A stretch of 64,000 bases of DNA from Sulfurospirillum diekertiae (GTDB taxonomy: Bacteria; Campylobacterota; Campylobacteria; Campylobacterales; Sulfurospirillaceae), in the NCBI RefSeq assembly GCF_002162315.1, contig NZ_CP021416.1, forward strand, positions 2,802,207-2,866,206, read 5' to 3'. The position numbers were made by a program, and so were the translations under genes. Below the pieces are notes generated by a model. It saw only the letters and a list, made by a program, of their open reading frames with translations. It was not told the origin of the DNA and made no database searches. Shown here in pieces: positions 8,878-17,520 of the stretch (within the stretch, counting starts at the first letter, position 1; every line of letters starts with the position of its first letter).

Positions 8878-9330
8878 CTAGCTCCTTAGTGCTTTGCGCA
8901 TACAGACGCTATTTTCCATCCCCACATAAGGTCCATAATTGGGAATGACCGCATACCCCATTTTGGCATAAAGCGCTATCGCTTCGGGCTGCCCCTTTCC
9001 TGTTTCCAAACGCGCTTCACAAAACCCAAGTTCGCTTGCCCACGCTTCTAATTCACCTAAGATACGCGAAGAAAATCCACGTCTGCGATGTGCAGGCTGT
9101 ACAAACATGCGTTTGATCTCAACCGTTGTCTCATCAATCTTTTTAAAACATCCGCAGGCAACGGGAATATCCTCTTCATAACCGATTAATGCTGTCTCTA
9201 TTGGGTCAATCACATTGTGTTTGTCATACAGCGCTTGCTCTTTGCCATAACGTGCATTCAGCTCTAAATCCAATGCATGCGTCAGGGCGCAAAAATCTTC
9301 ATGCATGTTGGTTGTTTTACATGTAAACAT
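8878..9330 (-). CDS. GNAT family N-acetyltransferase
   Basis: A 150-residue protein with the GNAT fold. Strand-helix elements lead to the acetyl-CoA site FVQPAHRRRGFSSRILGELE (about residues 76-95), whose RRRGFSS corresponds to the Q/RxxGxG/A loop, followed by ARLETGKGQPEAIALYAKMGY. The substrate is unknown. The longest form starts at an ATG at 9330, but its first codons (FTCK) are made by a copy of the palindrome TTACATGTAA at 9317-9326. An in-frame ATG at 9306 (MHEDFCALTH) is an equally good start and would place the palindrome in the 5' leader. The divergent gene starts at 9435. Confidence 0.88.
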   Translation of the reverse strand: MFTCKTTNMHEDFCALTHALDLELNARYGKEQALYDKHNVIDPIETALIGYEEDIPVACGCFKKIDETTVEIKRMFVQPAHRRRGFSSRILGELEAWASELGFCEARLETGKGQPEAIALYAKMGYAVIPNYGPYVGMENSVCMRKALRS

Positions 9331-9434
9331 TAAGAAACCTTGGATGATTTCTTATTATTATACCCTCTTTGCATAATTTTTGAGCAACCAAGCGGTGACA
9401 AAAAGTGGTATCATTTTCAATCAAGGAGTAGCGT

Positions 9435-9836
9435 ATGGCACATCTTTTCACGTATGGATCATTAATGTTTGAAGACGTCTGGAATAGACTCATCAAAGGA
9501 AATTATCTCTCACAACAAGCAAGCTTGGCAGGCTATGCAAGACGTTCTGTCAAAGGAGATGAATACCCCGTTATTTTTAAAGCCAATGAACTTGTGGAAG
9601 GAGTCGTTTATTACGATATCAATGAAGAAGACATGGCTATTTTAGATGCATTTGAGGGTGAGTATTATGAACGCACGGAAGTAGAACTCCTAGTCAAAAA
9701 TGAGCCCATTCAAGCCTGTGTGTATGTTTTAAAAGAGAAGCATTTTGATATTATCGACCCCAAACCTTGGAGCGAAGCACTTTTTGCAACCGAGGGTATT
9801 AAACGCTTTTTAGCACACTACAAAGGGTTCGCATAG
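9435..9836 (+). CDS. Gamma-glutamylcyclotransferase-like protein (AIG2/YtfP family)
   Basis: A 133-residue cytoplasmic protein opening with LFTYGSLM at residues 4-11, the anion-binding loop of the gamma-glutamylcyclotransferase fold. The acidic residue expected to act as catalyst lies in DAFEGEYYERTEV (about residues 71-83). Relatives cleave gamma-glutamyl-amine or related amide bonds, but many bacterial members have no proven substrate. It is preceded by a clear AAGGAG site and is transcribed divergently from the acetyltransferase gene. No operon partner is evident; the next gene begins 82 bp later with its own likely promoter. Confidence 0.85.
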   Translation: MAHLFTYGSLMFEDVWNRLIKGNYLSQQASLAGYARRSVKGDEYPVIFKANELVEGVVYYDINEEDMAILDAFEGEYYERTEVELLVKNEPIQACVYVLKEKHFDIIDPKPWSEALFATEGIKRFLAHYKGFA

Positions 9837-9917
9837 TCCATTCCATGAGATTACGATTTTGAGCATTTTGGGTAAAATTTTTGTACAATAAAGCATTCTT
9901 ACATGTAAAGGTAAATA

Positions 9918-10535
9918 ATGCTGAGTTTGAACGAGTTTGAATTTGCCAAAGCCTTAAGCCACGAAGAATTTGAATATCTTATGCGCCATGCAAAACGCGT
10001 TTCCATCCCTAAAAATACCATACTTTTTTATCAAGAAGATATTTGTAAAGATATTTTGCTTTTAGGCAAAGGCGAAATAGAACTTTATATGTATGGCGAA
10101 AACGATAAAAAAATCCCTTTGTATGCACTCAAAGAGGGAGAACAATGCGTCATTAACACTTCAAGCACGATCTCTCAAACACCCGCCATTGGCACAGCAC
10201 AAAGCTTGAGCGATGTTGAAGGGTGGATGGTCAGTGAAGAGGTCGTTAAGCATCTAATGCACCAATCCCCTACGTACCTCAACTATGTTTTTTCACTCTT
10301 TACGATCAAACTTGATGCGCTTGCGACACTTATTCAAGACATAAAATTTAAAAAACTCGATAGCCGCATTCTTGAATGGCTCAGAACACATCATTCAAAC
10401 CTTGTACAAGCGACCCATGAAGAGATTGCAGAGGCATTAGGGACGTCACGTGTTGTGGTAAGTCGCGTACTTAAAGACCTCGAAAAACAAAATCTCATTC
10501 GCCTCCATCGTAAAGAAATAGAAATTTTGTCATAG
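9918..10535 (+). CDS. Crp/Fnr-family transcriptional regulator
   Basis: A 205-residue regulator with an N-terminal cyclic-nucleotide-binding-type barrel (about residues 15-115) and a C-terminal winged helix-turn-helix (about 145-200) whose recognition helix is in ALGTSRVVVSRVLKDLEKQ. There is no N-terminal cluster of four cysteines, so it is not a classical oxygen-sensing Fnr; two isolated cysteines occur near residues 44 and 78. A copy of TTACATGTAA (9899-9908) lies just before the start codon. Five bases after the stop is a symmetrical GTAAC-N4-GTTAC element over the promoter of the next gene, which suggests local control of that gene. Confidence 0.9.
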   Translation: MLSLNEFEFAKALSHEEFEYLMRHAKRVSIPKNTILFYQEDICKDILLLGKGEIELYMYGENDKKIPLYALKEGEQCVINTSSTISQTPAIGTAQSLSDVEGWMVSEEVVKHLMHQSPTYLNYVFSLFTIKLDALATLIQDIKFKKLDSRILEWLRTHHSNLVQATHEEIAEALGTSRVVVSRVLKDLEKQNLIRLHRKEIEILS

Positions 10536-10539
10536 ATTT

Positions 10540-10582
10540 GTAACGTATGTTACTGACAAATAAAGCTTTTTTGTTTTATAAT
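10540..10582 (+). promoter_or_regulatory. Candidate Crp/Fnr-type operator and promoter for the DUF2892 gene
   Basis: A perfect inverted repeat GTAAC-GTAT-GTTAC spans 10540-10553. A TATAAT -10 box follows at 10577-10582. The repeat centre is about 42 bp upstream of the expected start of transcription, the classic class II activator position. The half-site resembles the TTAAC-N4-GTTAA box reported for the Campylobacter Crp/Fnr protein NssR. That the upstream regulator binds here is inference. Confidence 0.6.
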
Positions 10583-10609
10583 AACCAAAATCAAAATAAA
10601 GGATTTAAC

Positions 10610-10837
10610 ATGAAATGCAATGTAGGAAAAACAGACAAGATGATTCGCGCGATTGCAGGTATTGCTGTCATTATTGTAGGAGTGATCTATAGCAGTTGGT
10701 TTGGGTTAATTGGTGTCGTTTTATTAGGAACAGCACTGATTCGCTTTTGCCCAGCGTACCTTCCATTTTCTATCGATACCTCAAAAAATGATGATTCAAG
10801 CTCATGCGGTAGCGGTGGTTGTGGTTGCGGTAGATAA
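10610..10837 (+). CDS. Small DUF2892-type inner-membrane protein with Cys/Gly-rich tail
   Basis: A 75-residue protein starting MKCNVGKTDKMIRAIAG, the usual opening of DUF2892 (YgaP-like membrane anchor) proteins. Two hydrophobic stretches cover about residues 13-44, followed by FCPAYLPF. The tail SSCGSGGCGCGR carries three cysteines in a short Gly/Ser run and could bind metal or sulfur species. An in-frame upstream ATG at 10547 would extend it through the operator and promoter, so the ATG at 10610 behind AAAGGA is chosen. Its position after the Crp/Fnr gene and the shared operator suggest the regulator controls it, perhaps in response to nitrosative or sulfur stress (inference). Confidence 0.8.
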   Translation: MKCNVGKTDKMIRAIAGIAVIIVGVIYSSWFGLIGVVLLGTALIRFCPAYLPFSIDTSKNDDSSSCGSGGCGCGR

Positions 10838-10875
10838 TCATTTCTAGCACTTTATAGACACATATTTCTTTCATA

Positions 10876-10916
10876 GAAGGGCTACCACCAAGGTAACTCT
10901 TCTCCTCTTTTTTTTT
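10876..10916 (+). terminator. Rho-independent terminator after the DUF2892 gene
   Basis: An 11-bp stem with two imperfect pairs (GAAGGGCTACC at 10876-10886 against GGTAACTCTTC at 10892-10902) is followed by a run of nine T at 10908-10916. It separates the regulator/DUF2892 unit from leuC. Confidence 0.75.
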
Positions 10917-10972
10917 CTTAAACCTTTTTTTGCTAAAATATTCCTATTTTACATGTAAACAAAAGGCGTATC

Positions 10973-12238
10973 ATGGGACAAACTATCACTGAAAAGATTT
11001 TTAGCGACCACGTGGGTCATGCGGTCAAAGCAGGCGAGATTATTAAAAGTAAGATCGATATGGTTATCGGCAACGACATTACCACACCTATTTCGATTCG
11101 TGCATTTGAGCAAAGTGGTGCGACCAAGCTTGCAAACCCAGATGGTTTTAGCATCGTCATGGATCACTACATTCCTGCCAAAGATATTGCCAGTGCCAAT
11201 CAAGCCAAAATCAGCCGTGAATTTGCGTACAAACATGACCTTAAACACTATTTTGATGAAAAAGATATGGGTATTGAACATGCGCTTTTACCCGAAAAAG
11301 GGCTGGTGGTTCCAGGCGATGTCATCATTGGTGCAGATTCACACACCTGTACGCATGGAGCACTTGGCGCTTTTGCAACGGGTATGGGCTCTACTGACCT
11401 TGCGTTTGCGATGATCACTGGTGAAAACTGGTTTAAAGTACCCGAATCCATCAAAGTGGTCTTTAGCGGAAAACCCAAACCTTATGTCTATGGGAAAGAC
11501 CTTATCCTTGAAGTCATTCGTATTTTAGGTGTCGATGGTGCATTGTACCGTACCCTTGAATTTACAGGTGACACGATTGGTTATTTGAGCATGGATGATC
11601 GTTTTTCACTGTGCAATATGGCAATCGAAGCGGGTGCCAAAAGTGGTATCGTCGCAGTTGATGACATTACCAAAGCATTTTTGAAAGACAAAAATCTTGC
11701 ACGTGAGCCAAAATTCTTTTACTCAGACAATGATGCTACCTATATACAAGAGCTTCACATCGACGTGGCAAATCTTGATCCTGTGATTGCGTATCCATTT
11801 TTACCATCAAACGGCAAATCCATCAATGAAGCCGTCAAAGATGATCTAAGCATCGATCAAGTCTTTATCGGCAGTTGTACCAACGGTCGTTTGGAAGATT
11901 TACGCATCGCTGCAAAGATTCTTAAAGGTCGCAAAGTCGCACGTAAAACACGCCTTATCATCACACCAGCAACACAGAAAATCTCCTTGCAAGCGCAAAA
12001 AGAGGGTTTGGTTGAGATTTTTATTGAAGCAGGAGCGGTCTTTAGTAACCCAACCTGTGGTGCGTGTTTAGGGGGCTACATGGGAATTTTGGGCGAAGGC
12101 GAGCGTTGTGTTTCCACCACCAACCGTAACTTTGTAGGACGTATGGGCGCTCGTACCAGTGAGATTTATCTTGCTAACTCTGCTGTAGCAGCTGCAAGTG
12201 CGATTATGGGCAAAATTACCGATCCAAGAACTCTTTAA
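10973..12238 (+). CDS. leuC: 3-isopropylmalate dehydratase large subunit (LeuC/aconitase family)
   Basis: A 421-residue aconitase-superfamily protein. It carries DSHTCTHGALGAFATGMGST near residue 121 and the cysteine ligands of the [4Fe-4S] cluster in SCTNGR near 302 and NPTCGACLGG near 361. The length and sequence fit the short LeuC/HacA type, which isomerises 2-isopropylmalate to 3-isopropylmalate in leucine synthesis together with LeuD. No leuD, leuB or leuA lies in the window, which is unusual; a homoaconitase-like role cannot be excluded. Its TAA stop overlaps the mobA start (TAATG). A TTACATGTAA copy (10949-10958) lies 15 bp upstream of the start. Confidence 0.9.
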   Translation: MGQTITEKIFSDHVGHAVKAGEIIKSKIDMVIGNDITTPISIRAFEQSGATKLANPDGFSIVMDHYIPAKDIASANQAKISREFAYKHDLKHYFDEKDMGIEHALLPEKGLVVPGDVIIGADSHTCTHGALGAFATGMGSTDLAFAMITGENWFKVPESIKVVFSGKPKPYVYGKDLILEVIRILGVDGALYRTLEFTGDTIGYLSMDDRFSLCNMAIEAGAKSGIVAVDDITKAFLKDKNLAREPKFFYSDNDATYIQELHIDVANLDPVIAYPFLPSNGKSINEAVKDDLSIDQVFIGSCTNGRLEDLRIAAKILKGRKVARKTRLIITPATQKISLQAQKEGLVEIFIEAGAVFSNPTCGACLGGYMGILGEGERCVSTTNRNFVGRMGARTSEIYLANSAVAAASAIMGKITDPRTL

Positions 12239-12810
12239 TGCTTTTTATCCCACTGCCTTTAGTCATTGTCGCTGGGGGGAAAAGTTCACGTATGGGAAGC
12301 GATAAAGCCTTGCTTCCCTTTGGTGATTTTAAAACACTGACTGAGTACCAACTAAATAGGCTCAAACCCTATTTCCCCAGTTTACATATCAGCGCAAAGA
12401 ACAGTGCAAAATTTCAGTTTGAAGCCTCTTTTATTGAAGACATTAGCAGTTATAGTGAGCATTCGCCACTTATTGCGCTCCTCTCTATTTTAGAACACTT
12501 CCAAACACCAGTATGTATCCTCAGTGTTGATACCCCTTTTGTAACACCGGAAGTCTTTGAAAAACTTTATAAGCAACTAGATCATCATGATGCCGTTATT
12601 GCTACTTCACCGTGTTCGTCACACCAACTCTGTGCGATCTATGCACCTTCCATAACAGAAAAGATTCGCGAATTACTCTCACACAATGAGCACAAAATAC
12701 GCCTTGTATTGCAGCAAAGCAATACCCACTATGTGCCTTTCGAAGATGATACGTTGTTTCTAAATCTTAACTATCCCGAAGAATACAACAAAGCACAGGA
12801 GCTTTTATGA
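12238..12810 (+). CDS. mobA: Molybdenum cofactor guanylyltransferase
   Basis: Attaches GMP to molybdopterin to form the bis-MGD cofactor used by DMSO-reductase-family enzymes such as the two PsrA-type proteins in this window. The nucleotide-binding signature VAGGKSSRMGSDKALLPFG is at about residues 10-28 and the Mg-binding DTPFV near 98. At 190 residues the length is normal. The start ATG overlaps the leuC stop and its own stop overlaps the start of the next gene (ATGA), indicating a coupled three-gene unit. In Campylobacter mobA sits next to the NFACT gene; here it has moved about 5 kb away. Confidence 0.93.
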   Translation: MLFIPLPLVIVAGGKSSRMGSDKALLPFGDFKTLTEYQLNRLKPYFPSLHISAKNSAKFQFEASFIEDISSYSEHSPLIALLSILEHFQTPVCILSVDTPFVTPEVFEKLYKQLDHHDAVIATSPCSSHQLCAIYAPSITEKIRELLSHNEHKIRLVLQQSNTHYVPFEDDTLFLNLNYPEEYNKAQELL

Positions 12811-13976
12811 TTGATGCCCTCACCAAAGTCTCTTCTCATAGCGCCTTTGAAGACAAATTGCTTACATGTAAAAGTCCCAAACTCTTTTTGGTCGATATTA
12901 AACAGTTTAAAAATATCAATCTTGCTTTTGGCGACGAAGGTGGAAATTTTGTCTTGTGTGCCTTTTCTTTAACACTACAAAGCTTTGCAAAAGCTCATGA
13001 AATGGAGCTTTTTCGTATCAAAGATGATAAATTTATATTACTGCTAGACACACCCTTTGAACTCTCAAAAATGGAGTGCATTACGTTATCTCTCCGAGAT
13101 ACGATACAACGCCTAAGCTATGCCTACCAAAATCAGAATATTGATCTAGCAGTGCATATAGGGATTAGTTTTGACCACTATGAACCTTTGGAAAAAGCAC
13201 ACAAAGCACTTCTGGTTGCCAAAGCTGAAAATCAACCGTTTGTGACCTATTCAGAATTTGCTAATATGCTCATGAATGAAAATGAAGAAGCTATCGAATC
13301 CATGATAAAAGGTGCGATTGATAATGGGCAAATAGTCCTTCATTTTCAAGCCATCGTTGATCACAATGAGCAACCTTCTTACTATGAAGCGCTTCTTCGC
13401 CTAGCTTATCATCAAACCGTACAATCACCCAAACTCTTTTTAAAAATTGCAAAAGAGCGCAACCTCTATGATGCTCTCTTTAAAAGCATTGCCAACAAAG
13501 TAGCACAACTAAGTGATCAAACACATCTACGCCTTGCGCTAAACCTTTCTTCCGAAGACATTGTAAATCCTGAATATTTGAGCTTCCTAAAAACGTGTTT
13601 TTCGGGCAAAGATATTGTCTTAGAGATTCAATACGATCAAAGAACCTCTCTTGATGTTTTACAAAATGCGATACGTGAACTCAAAGAGATGGGGTTAAGC
13701 ATTGCTTTGGATAATGTGGATAACGAAGAACTCATTCATACATTTGAAACGGAAATGATTGATATCGTCAAGGTATACGGTGAGCTGATCCGACATCTCG
13801 CTCTTGATGCTTCTGCTCAGTTTACATGTAAAGCGATGGTTGCATTCTGTAAAAGCAAAAATATCCAAATTGTAGCGACACAGCTTAACGCTAAAGCCGT
13901 CGTAGAAGCTGCCCGAGAACTTGATTTTGACTTTTTTCAAGGCTATATCTTCGAGCAACCTCACACACTAACATAA
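12807..13976 (+). CDS. Degenerate GGDEF-EAL domain protein
   Basis: A 389-residue cytoplasmic protein. Residues 1-140 resemble a GGDEF domain, but the signature position reads RIKDDKFILLL instead of RxGGDEF, so diguanylate cyclase activity is unlikely. Residues 165-385 resemble an EAL domain: EALLR is kept near 193, but the DDFG metal motif reads DNVD near 307 and the catalytic glutamate region is altered (ATQLNAKAV), suggesting a c-di-GMP sensor or an inactive phosphodiesterase. It overlaps mobA by four bases. A TTACATGTAA copy occurs twice inside the gene (12862 and 13822), each encoding a TCK tripeptide. Confidence 0.85.
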   Translation: MIDALTKVSSHSAFEDKLLTCKSPKLFLVDIKQFKNINLAFGDEGGNFVLCAFSLTLQSFAKAHEMELFRIKDDKFILLLDTPFELSKMECITLSLRDTIQRLSYAYQNQNIDLAVHIGISFDHYEPLEKAHKALLVAKAENQPFVTYSEFANMLMNENEEAIESMIKGAIDNGQIVLHFQAIVDHNEQPSYYEALLRLAYHQTVQSPKLFLKIAKERNLYDALFKSIANKVAQLSDQTHLRLALNLSSEDIVNPEYLSFLKTCFSGKDIVLEIQYDQRTSLDVLQNAIRELKEMGLSIALDNVDNEELIHTFETEMIDIVKVYGELIRHLALDASAQFTCKAMVAFCKSKNIQIVATQLNAKAVVEAARELDFDFFQGYIFEQPHTLT

Positions 13977-13980
13977 ATAC

Positions 13981-15111
13981 CTATTTCTCTTGTGCCTCAA
14001 TTAAAGCTTCATCGATTTTAGAAAATTCGATTACTTGTAACCCTTTATGGTCTTTCATAAAGGTTTGGGCACTCTTGAACGTTTTAAAAGGAATAAATTC
14101 TTTGCCCATAGGACCCATGGCATCGCTTCCAACTACATAAAATGCTTTCTGCCCATCAATGGCTTCCCCCGTGTAGTAATCACTCACTAAGATCTTAAGC
14201 TCCGTATCTTTATGTTTTGTATAATTTCCCCATTTTGTGGGATCTTTATAGAACTTCAACATATCTTTTACACCATCAAACGCATGGCTGATTTGTTTAC
14301 CGTTCTCAACATAATTCATTCGAGCTGCCCATTTAGGATATTTATAGGCAAACATGCCACATACGGGGCACTTTTCATCTTTTTCCACATGGATGGTTGT
14401 TGTATGATCATGCACTTCAAGGCGTACAACTTCCCATAGATAAAGTGAAACAGCTTGCAATTCTTGTTCATTTACCGCTCCACAAAGCTGTGTTTTTTTC
14501 AAGCCAACTTTGAGTTCAGCAATGGTATTAAAATCGTGCAAATGGATTTGATCTTTTTGGCATTTTGCATTGTAAATCTTCTCCCCCATTGGATATGCAC
14601 CTTTTTGCTTTTTCTTAACAAATTCGTCCACATCATCATTCAAAGAAGCTTTCGCTTTTGCAAACGCCGCATCAAAGCCCATCACATCGCCACCATTTTC
14701 AGCTGCAAAGGCTTTTGCATCGGCTTCATGGGCAAAAGCAAGCTTACTGACCATACTCATCGTTCCAGGAACTTTGGAGCCTACAACATAAAATGCACTT
14801 TTGACATCGATCAGTTTTTCACTTTTGACATCCGTAACAACAATTTGCTTGACTTGAGACTCAATGGACTTCCAATCTGCCGCAAGGCAACGCATTGAAC
14901 AGTATTGTTTTGCCGTACCATCTTTTAAGATAGCACTATGTGATGTTTTGTAAAACATTTTCAAGCTCATGCCACAAACGGGACAATACGCTTTTTCATC
15001 ACCTTTTTGTACTAACTCAGGTTCACCCGTTGCCATCTTATTGAACTCTTCCGCATGCAATCCCAATGCTAACATGATTGTGAAAAACAGTGCCCATATG
15101 CTTTTTTGCAT
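13981..15111 (-). CDS. Secreted double-NosL-domain protein
   Basis: A 376-residue protein with a cleavable signal peptide (about residues 1-20, ending LGLHAEEF). Two NosL-like modules are visible: YCPVCGM near residue 42 with a YCSMRCLA copper-type motif near 70, and KCPVCGM near 249. Each is followed by a FYVVGS segment (near 108 and 327). Between them, residues 170-235 resemble a cytochrome c domain (GEKIYNAKC ... EQELQAVSLYLWEVV) that lacks CXXCH, so no heme is expected. NosL proteins bind Cu(I) and help metallate nitrous oxide reductase; here the domain is fused in duplicate, and no nos genes are nearby. It is convergent with the EAL gene. Confidence 0.85.
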   Translation of the reverse strand: MQKSIWALFFTIMLALGLHAEEFNKMATGEPELVQKGDEKAYCPVCGMSLKMFYKTSHSAILKDGTAKQYCSMRCLAADWKSIESQVKQIVVTDVKSEKLIDVKSAFYVVGSKVPGTMSMVSKLAFAHEADAKAFAAENGGDVMGFDAAFAKAKASLNDDVDEFVKKKQKGAYPMGEKIYNAKCQKDQIHLHDFNTIAELKVGLKKTQLCGAVNEQELQAVSLYLWEVVRLEVHDHTTTIHVEKDEKCPVCGMFAYKYPKWAARMNYVENGKQISHAFDGVKDMLKFYKDPTKWGNYTKHKDTELKILVSDYYTGEAIDGQKAFYVVGSDAMGPMGKEFIPFKTFKSAQTFMKDHKGLQVIEFSKIDEALIEAQEK

Positions 15112-15243
15112 ACCTTTCTCCTTTTAAATAATATCGTTGAGTTTATTCCCAAAGTGTTAAATTAGTGTTAAATGTCACACATAATACCATCATCTTTTTG
15201 GCATACGAATGCGCTATAATTATTTTAAAATTAAGGAGAAAAA

Positions 15244-15531
15244 ATGGTTAAACATATTGTATTTTTCAAACTACCTGATAATTCTGAAGCCAATAAACAA
15301 GCGGTGAAAGATCGCATCATGAGTATGCAAGGTAAGCTCGCTTTTGTCAAACATCTTGAAGTGGGTATCAATTTTTCACCCGAAGAGCGTGCGTTTGATA
15401 TTGCCTTGATTAGTGATTTTGAAACGAAAGAAGACTTGCAAACCTATGCAACACACCCTATTCATCTAGAAGTCATTCACTTTATCAAATCACTCGATGC
15501 TGTCTCTAAAGTGGTCGATTACGAGTACTAA
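15244..15531 (+). CDS. Dabb-family (stress-responsive A/B barrel) protein
   Basis: A 95-residue protein opening MVKHIVFFKLPDNSE and continuing through LEVGINFSPEERAFDIALIS to the HPIHLEVIHFI motif. This is the pattern of the dimeric alpha/beta barrel Dabb family, known from stress-induced plant proteins and bacterial homologues of unclear function. It is a small soluble cytoplasmic protein with a strong AAGGAG site directly before the start. Its 3' end overlaps the convergent DMT transporter gene by 26 bp. No function can be inferred from the neighbours. Confidence 0.88.
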   Translation: MVKHIVFFKLPDNSEANKQAVKDRIMSMQGKLAFVKHLEVGINFSPEERAFDIALISDFETKEDLQTYATHPIHLEVIHFIKSLDAVSKVVDYEY

Positions 15532-16411
15532 TTTTTTGCCACATCCCCGCCAATAAAGAGAATGACGAAACGACAGAGCCCAGGACGATCAAAAAGCATG
15601 CAATCCAAATTGCACTATTTGGAGCGGATCGTCCAAAGAGAACGAGCATCAGCGTTGAAAGCAGTGGTGTCGCATACGATAGAGAGCCTATCAATTTGAT
15701 ATCACCTTGCTTCATTCCATAATCCCATACGAAAAAAGCGATACCAACAGGTCCAAGCCCCAATCCAATTGCCGCTAACAACTCTTGTGTATTTGGAATA
15801 TAGGTCTGCTCAAACACGAGATGTGCCACAAGGGAGAGCAGTGCACTTGCGCCACAAAAACCGCCAACGGAAAGTGTGGGAATAGCACCAAAGTAGCGGG
15901 AGAGTACAGAGTAGCTACTCCAAATCAACGCACAGAAAAGAGCATACATGTAACCTTGTGCATGTTGAGAAGAAAAAGCAATCTCTTTGTCAAAACCTAA
16001 GAGCATAAAGACTCCCAAAAAGCCTAAGAATGCTCCCATAAAGTGAAACCACTTCAATTTTTCACGTGGCAAGAAGCTACTGAGGAGTACAATGAGTAAA
16101 GGCCAAAGGTAATTAATAAGATTGGCTTCCAAAGCAGGAGCACTTTTGAGAGCTAAAAAATAGAAGAAGTGGTAACCAAAGAGACCGTAAATACCAAGTA
16201 ACCAAACTTTCCATGGTAATTTGAGATGAATGCCAATACCTTTTCCCTCTTTAATCCACAAAAAAAGTCCCAGTGTAAAGGCAATGCTAAAAGCAATAAA
16301 CGTTAATTCAAAAGGAGGAATCCGGTTGGTAAAAACTGTAAATAAAGCTAAGGTTGCCCAAAGTAATATGGCAATAATGCCTGCAATGTTTCCTTTTTGT
16401 GCACGATTCAT
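15506..16411 (-). CDS. DMT-superfamily permease with EamA domains
   Basis: A 301-residue membrane protein with ten hydrophobic segments in two EamA repeats (about residues 8-138 and 150-285). It resembles RhaT/YdcZ-type drug/metabolite exporters; LEANLINYLWPLLIVLLSS near residue 94 and the motif SVLSRYFG near 169 are typical. A longer open frame reaches 16606, but that would overlap the start and promoter of the divergent pldA gene, so an internal start is chosen; ATGs at 16411, 16417, 16423 and 16426 are candidates and the one at 16411 has a GGA seven bases before it. The substrate is unknown. Confidence 0.85.
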   Translation of the reverse strand: MNRAQKGNIAGIIAILLWATLALFTVFTNRIPPFELTFIAFSIAFTLGLFLWIKEGKGIGIHLKLPWKVWLLGIYGLFGYHFFYFLALKSAPALEANLINYLWPLLIVLLSSFLPREKLKWFHFMGAFLGFLGVFMLLGFDKEIAFSSQHAQGYMYALFCALIWSSYSVLSRYFGAIPTLSVGGFCGASALLSLVAHLVFEQTYIPNTQELLAAIGLGLGPVGIAFFVWDYGMKQGDIKLIGSLSYATPLLSTLMLVLFGRSAPNSAIWIACFLIVLGSVVSSFSLLAGMWQKISTRNRPL

Positions 16412-16462
16412 TTTCATATCCATCATTATTGCGTTATAATTTGATCTTTTGAAAGGTAATAT

Positions 16463-17509
16463 GTGAAAAAAATACTTCTCTGTGCTATTGTAGCACAAAT
16501 CCCTTGGGCACTTTTGGCGAGCGACACCAGTGTTCTGGAGGAAAAAGCAACGCATGGTGACGCACACGCTGCTTATGAATTGGCTAAATTCTATGAAGCA
16601 CAACATGAATCTGATCGTTCATTCTTATGGTATAAGCAGGCTGCTATTTTAAGCTTGGAAACGAAAACGACACAAAATAAGGCACTTGAAAGTGGTTTAA
16701 CAGAGCAACTTCAAAAAATAGAGCGTAAAGAAACTGTGTATAGCTCATTTTTAACTCCGTACAATGATGATGCGGAAACCAAAAGTTCAGTGCAACAAAT
16801 GGTAACACAATCCTTCGACATTGCTCCGTATAAGATGAACTATCTTTTACCAATTACCTATGATGCTGTTAGCCATGACAACAGAGATCATCAAGAGACA
16901 AAATTCCAAGTAAGTTTCCAAAAAGGTTTGACCGATAACCTCTTAGGCTTACATGAAAGTTTTGTTGTTGCCTATACCCAAACATCATGGTGGCAAACAG
17001 CCGCAGAATCAGCACCATTTCGTGAAACAAACTATCAACCTGAGCTCTTCATGATTATGCCTCACTTTGATAAAGACAGTTTTATGAAAGCCTACCAATT
17101 TGGTATTTTGCATGAATCCAATGGACAAGGCGGAGAAAAATCACGCTCTTGGAACCGTTTATATGCTAAAACATTTTTACAAGCAGGTGGTTTAGTCATT
17201 GCGCCACGTATTTGGTATCGTATTCCAGAAAATAGTGCCACAGATGACAATCCAAATATAGATGACTATCTTGGCTCTGCAGATCTTGAGCTTATTTATC
17301 CGTGGAAACAACAGACATTTAAAATGCTCTTAAGAAATAATCTACAATCAGAAAACAACAGAGGTGCTGCTCAGTTTGATTGGACATTCCCACTTTGGGA
17401 AAAAGATTTATTTGGATATGTACAACTGTATAGTGGTTATGCAGAAAGTCTTATTGACTATGATAAACGAAGTAATCGTATCGGTCTGGGTTTTGCACTT
17501 TCCCGATAA
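16463..17509 (+). CDS. pldA: Outer-membrane phospholipase A (OMPLA) with N-terminal Sel1-like segment
   Basis: A 348-residue secreted protein that starts with GTG behind GAAAGG and has a signal peptide ending ALLAS near residue 20. Residues 25-60 form a Sel1/TPR-like helical pair (HGDAHAAYELAKFYEAQ). The remainder is the beta-barrel with the catalytic His-Ser dyad and Asn in HESNGQGGEKSRSWNRLY near residue 217. OMPLA hydrolyses phospholipids in the outer leaflet when the membrane is perturbed; in Campylobacter it contributes to haemolysis. The frame of the barrel end (GFALSR) has the usual terminal aromatic/hydrophobic pattern. A strong terminator follows. Confidence 0.93.
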   Translation: MKKILLCAIVAQIPWALLASDTSVLEEKATHGDAHAAYELAKFYEAQHESDRSFLWYKQAAILSLETKTTQNKALESGLTEQLQKIERKETVYSSFLTPYNDDAETKSSVQQMVTQSFDIAPYKMNYLLPITYDAVSHDNRDHQETKFQVSFQKGLTDNLLGLHESFVVAYTQTSWWQTAAESAPFRETNYQPELFMIMPHFDKDSFMKAYQFGILHESNGQGGEKSRSWNRLYAKTFLQAGGLVIAPRIWYRIPENSATDDNPNIDDYLGSADLELIYPWKQQTFKMLLRNNLQSENNRGAAQFDWTFPLWEKDLFGYVQLYSGYAESLIDYDKRSNRIGLGFALSR

Positions 17510-17520
17510 TTAAACGTAAA

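Noticed and set aside
16412-16606. N-terminal extension of the EamA permease (366 residues)
   Set aside because: It would overlap the promoter and start of the divergent pldA gene, and the extra residues are Cys- and aromatic-rich without a plausible membrane or signal pattern.
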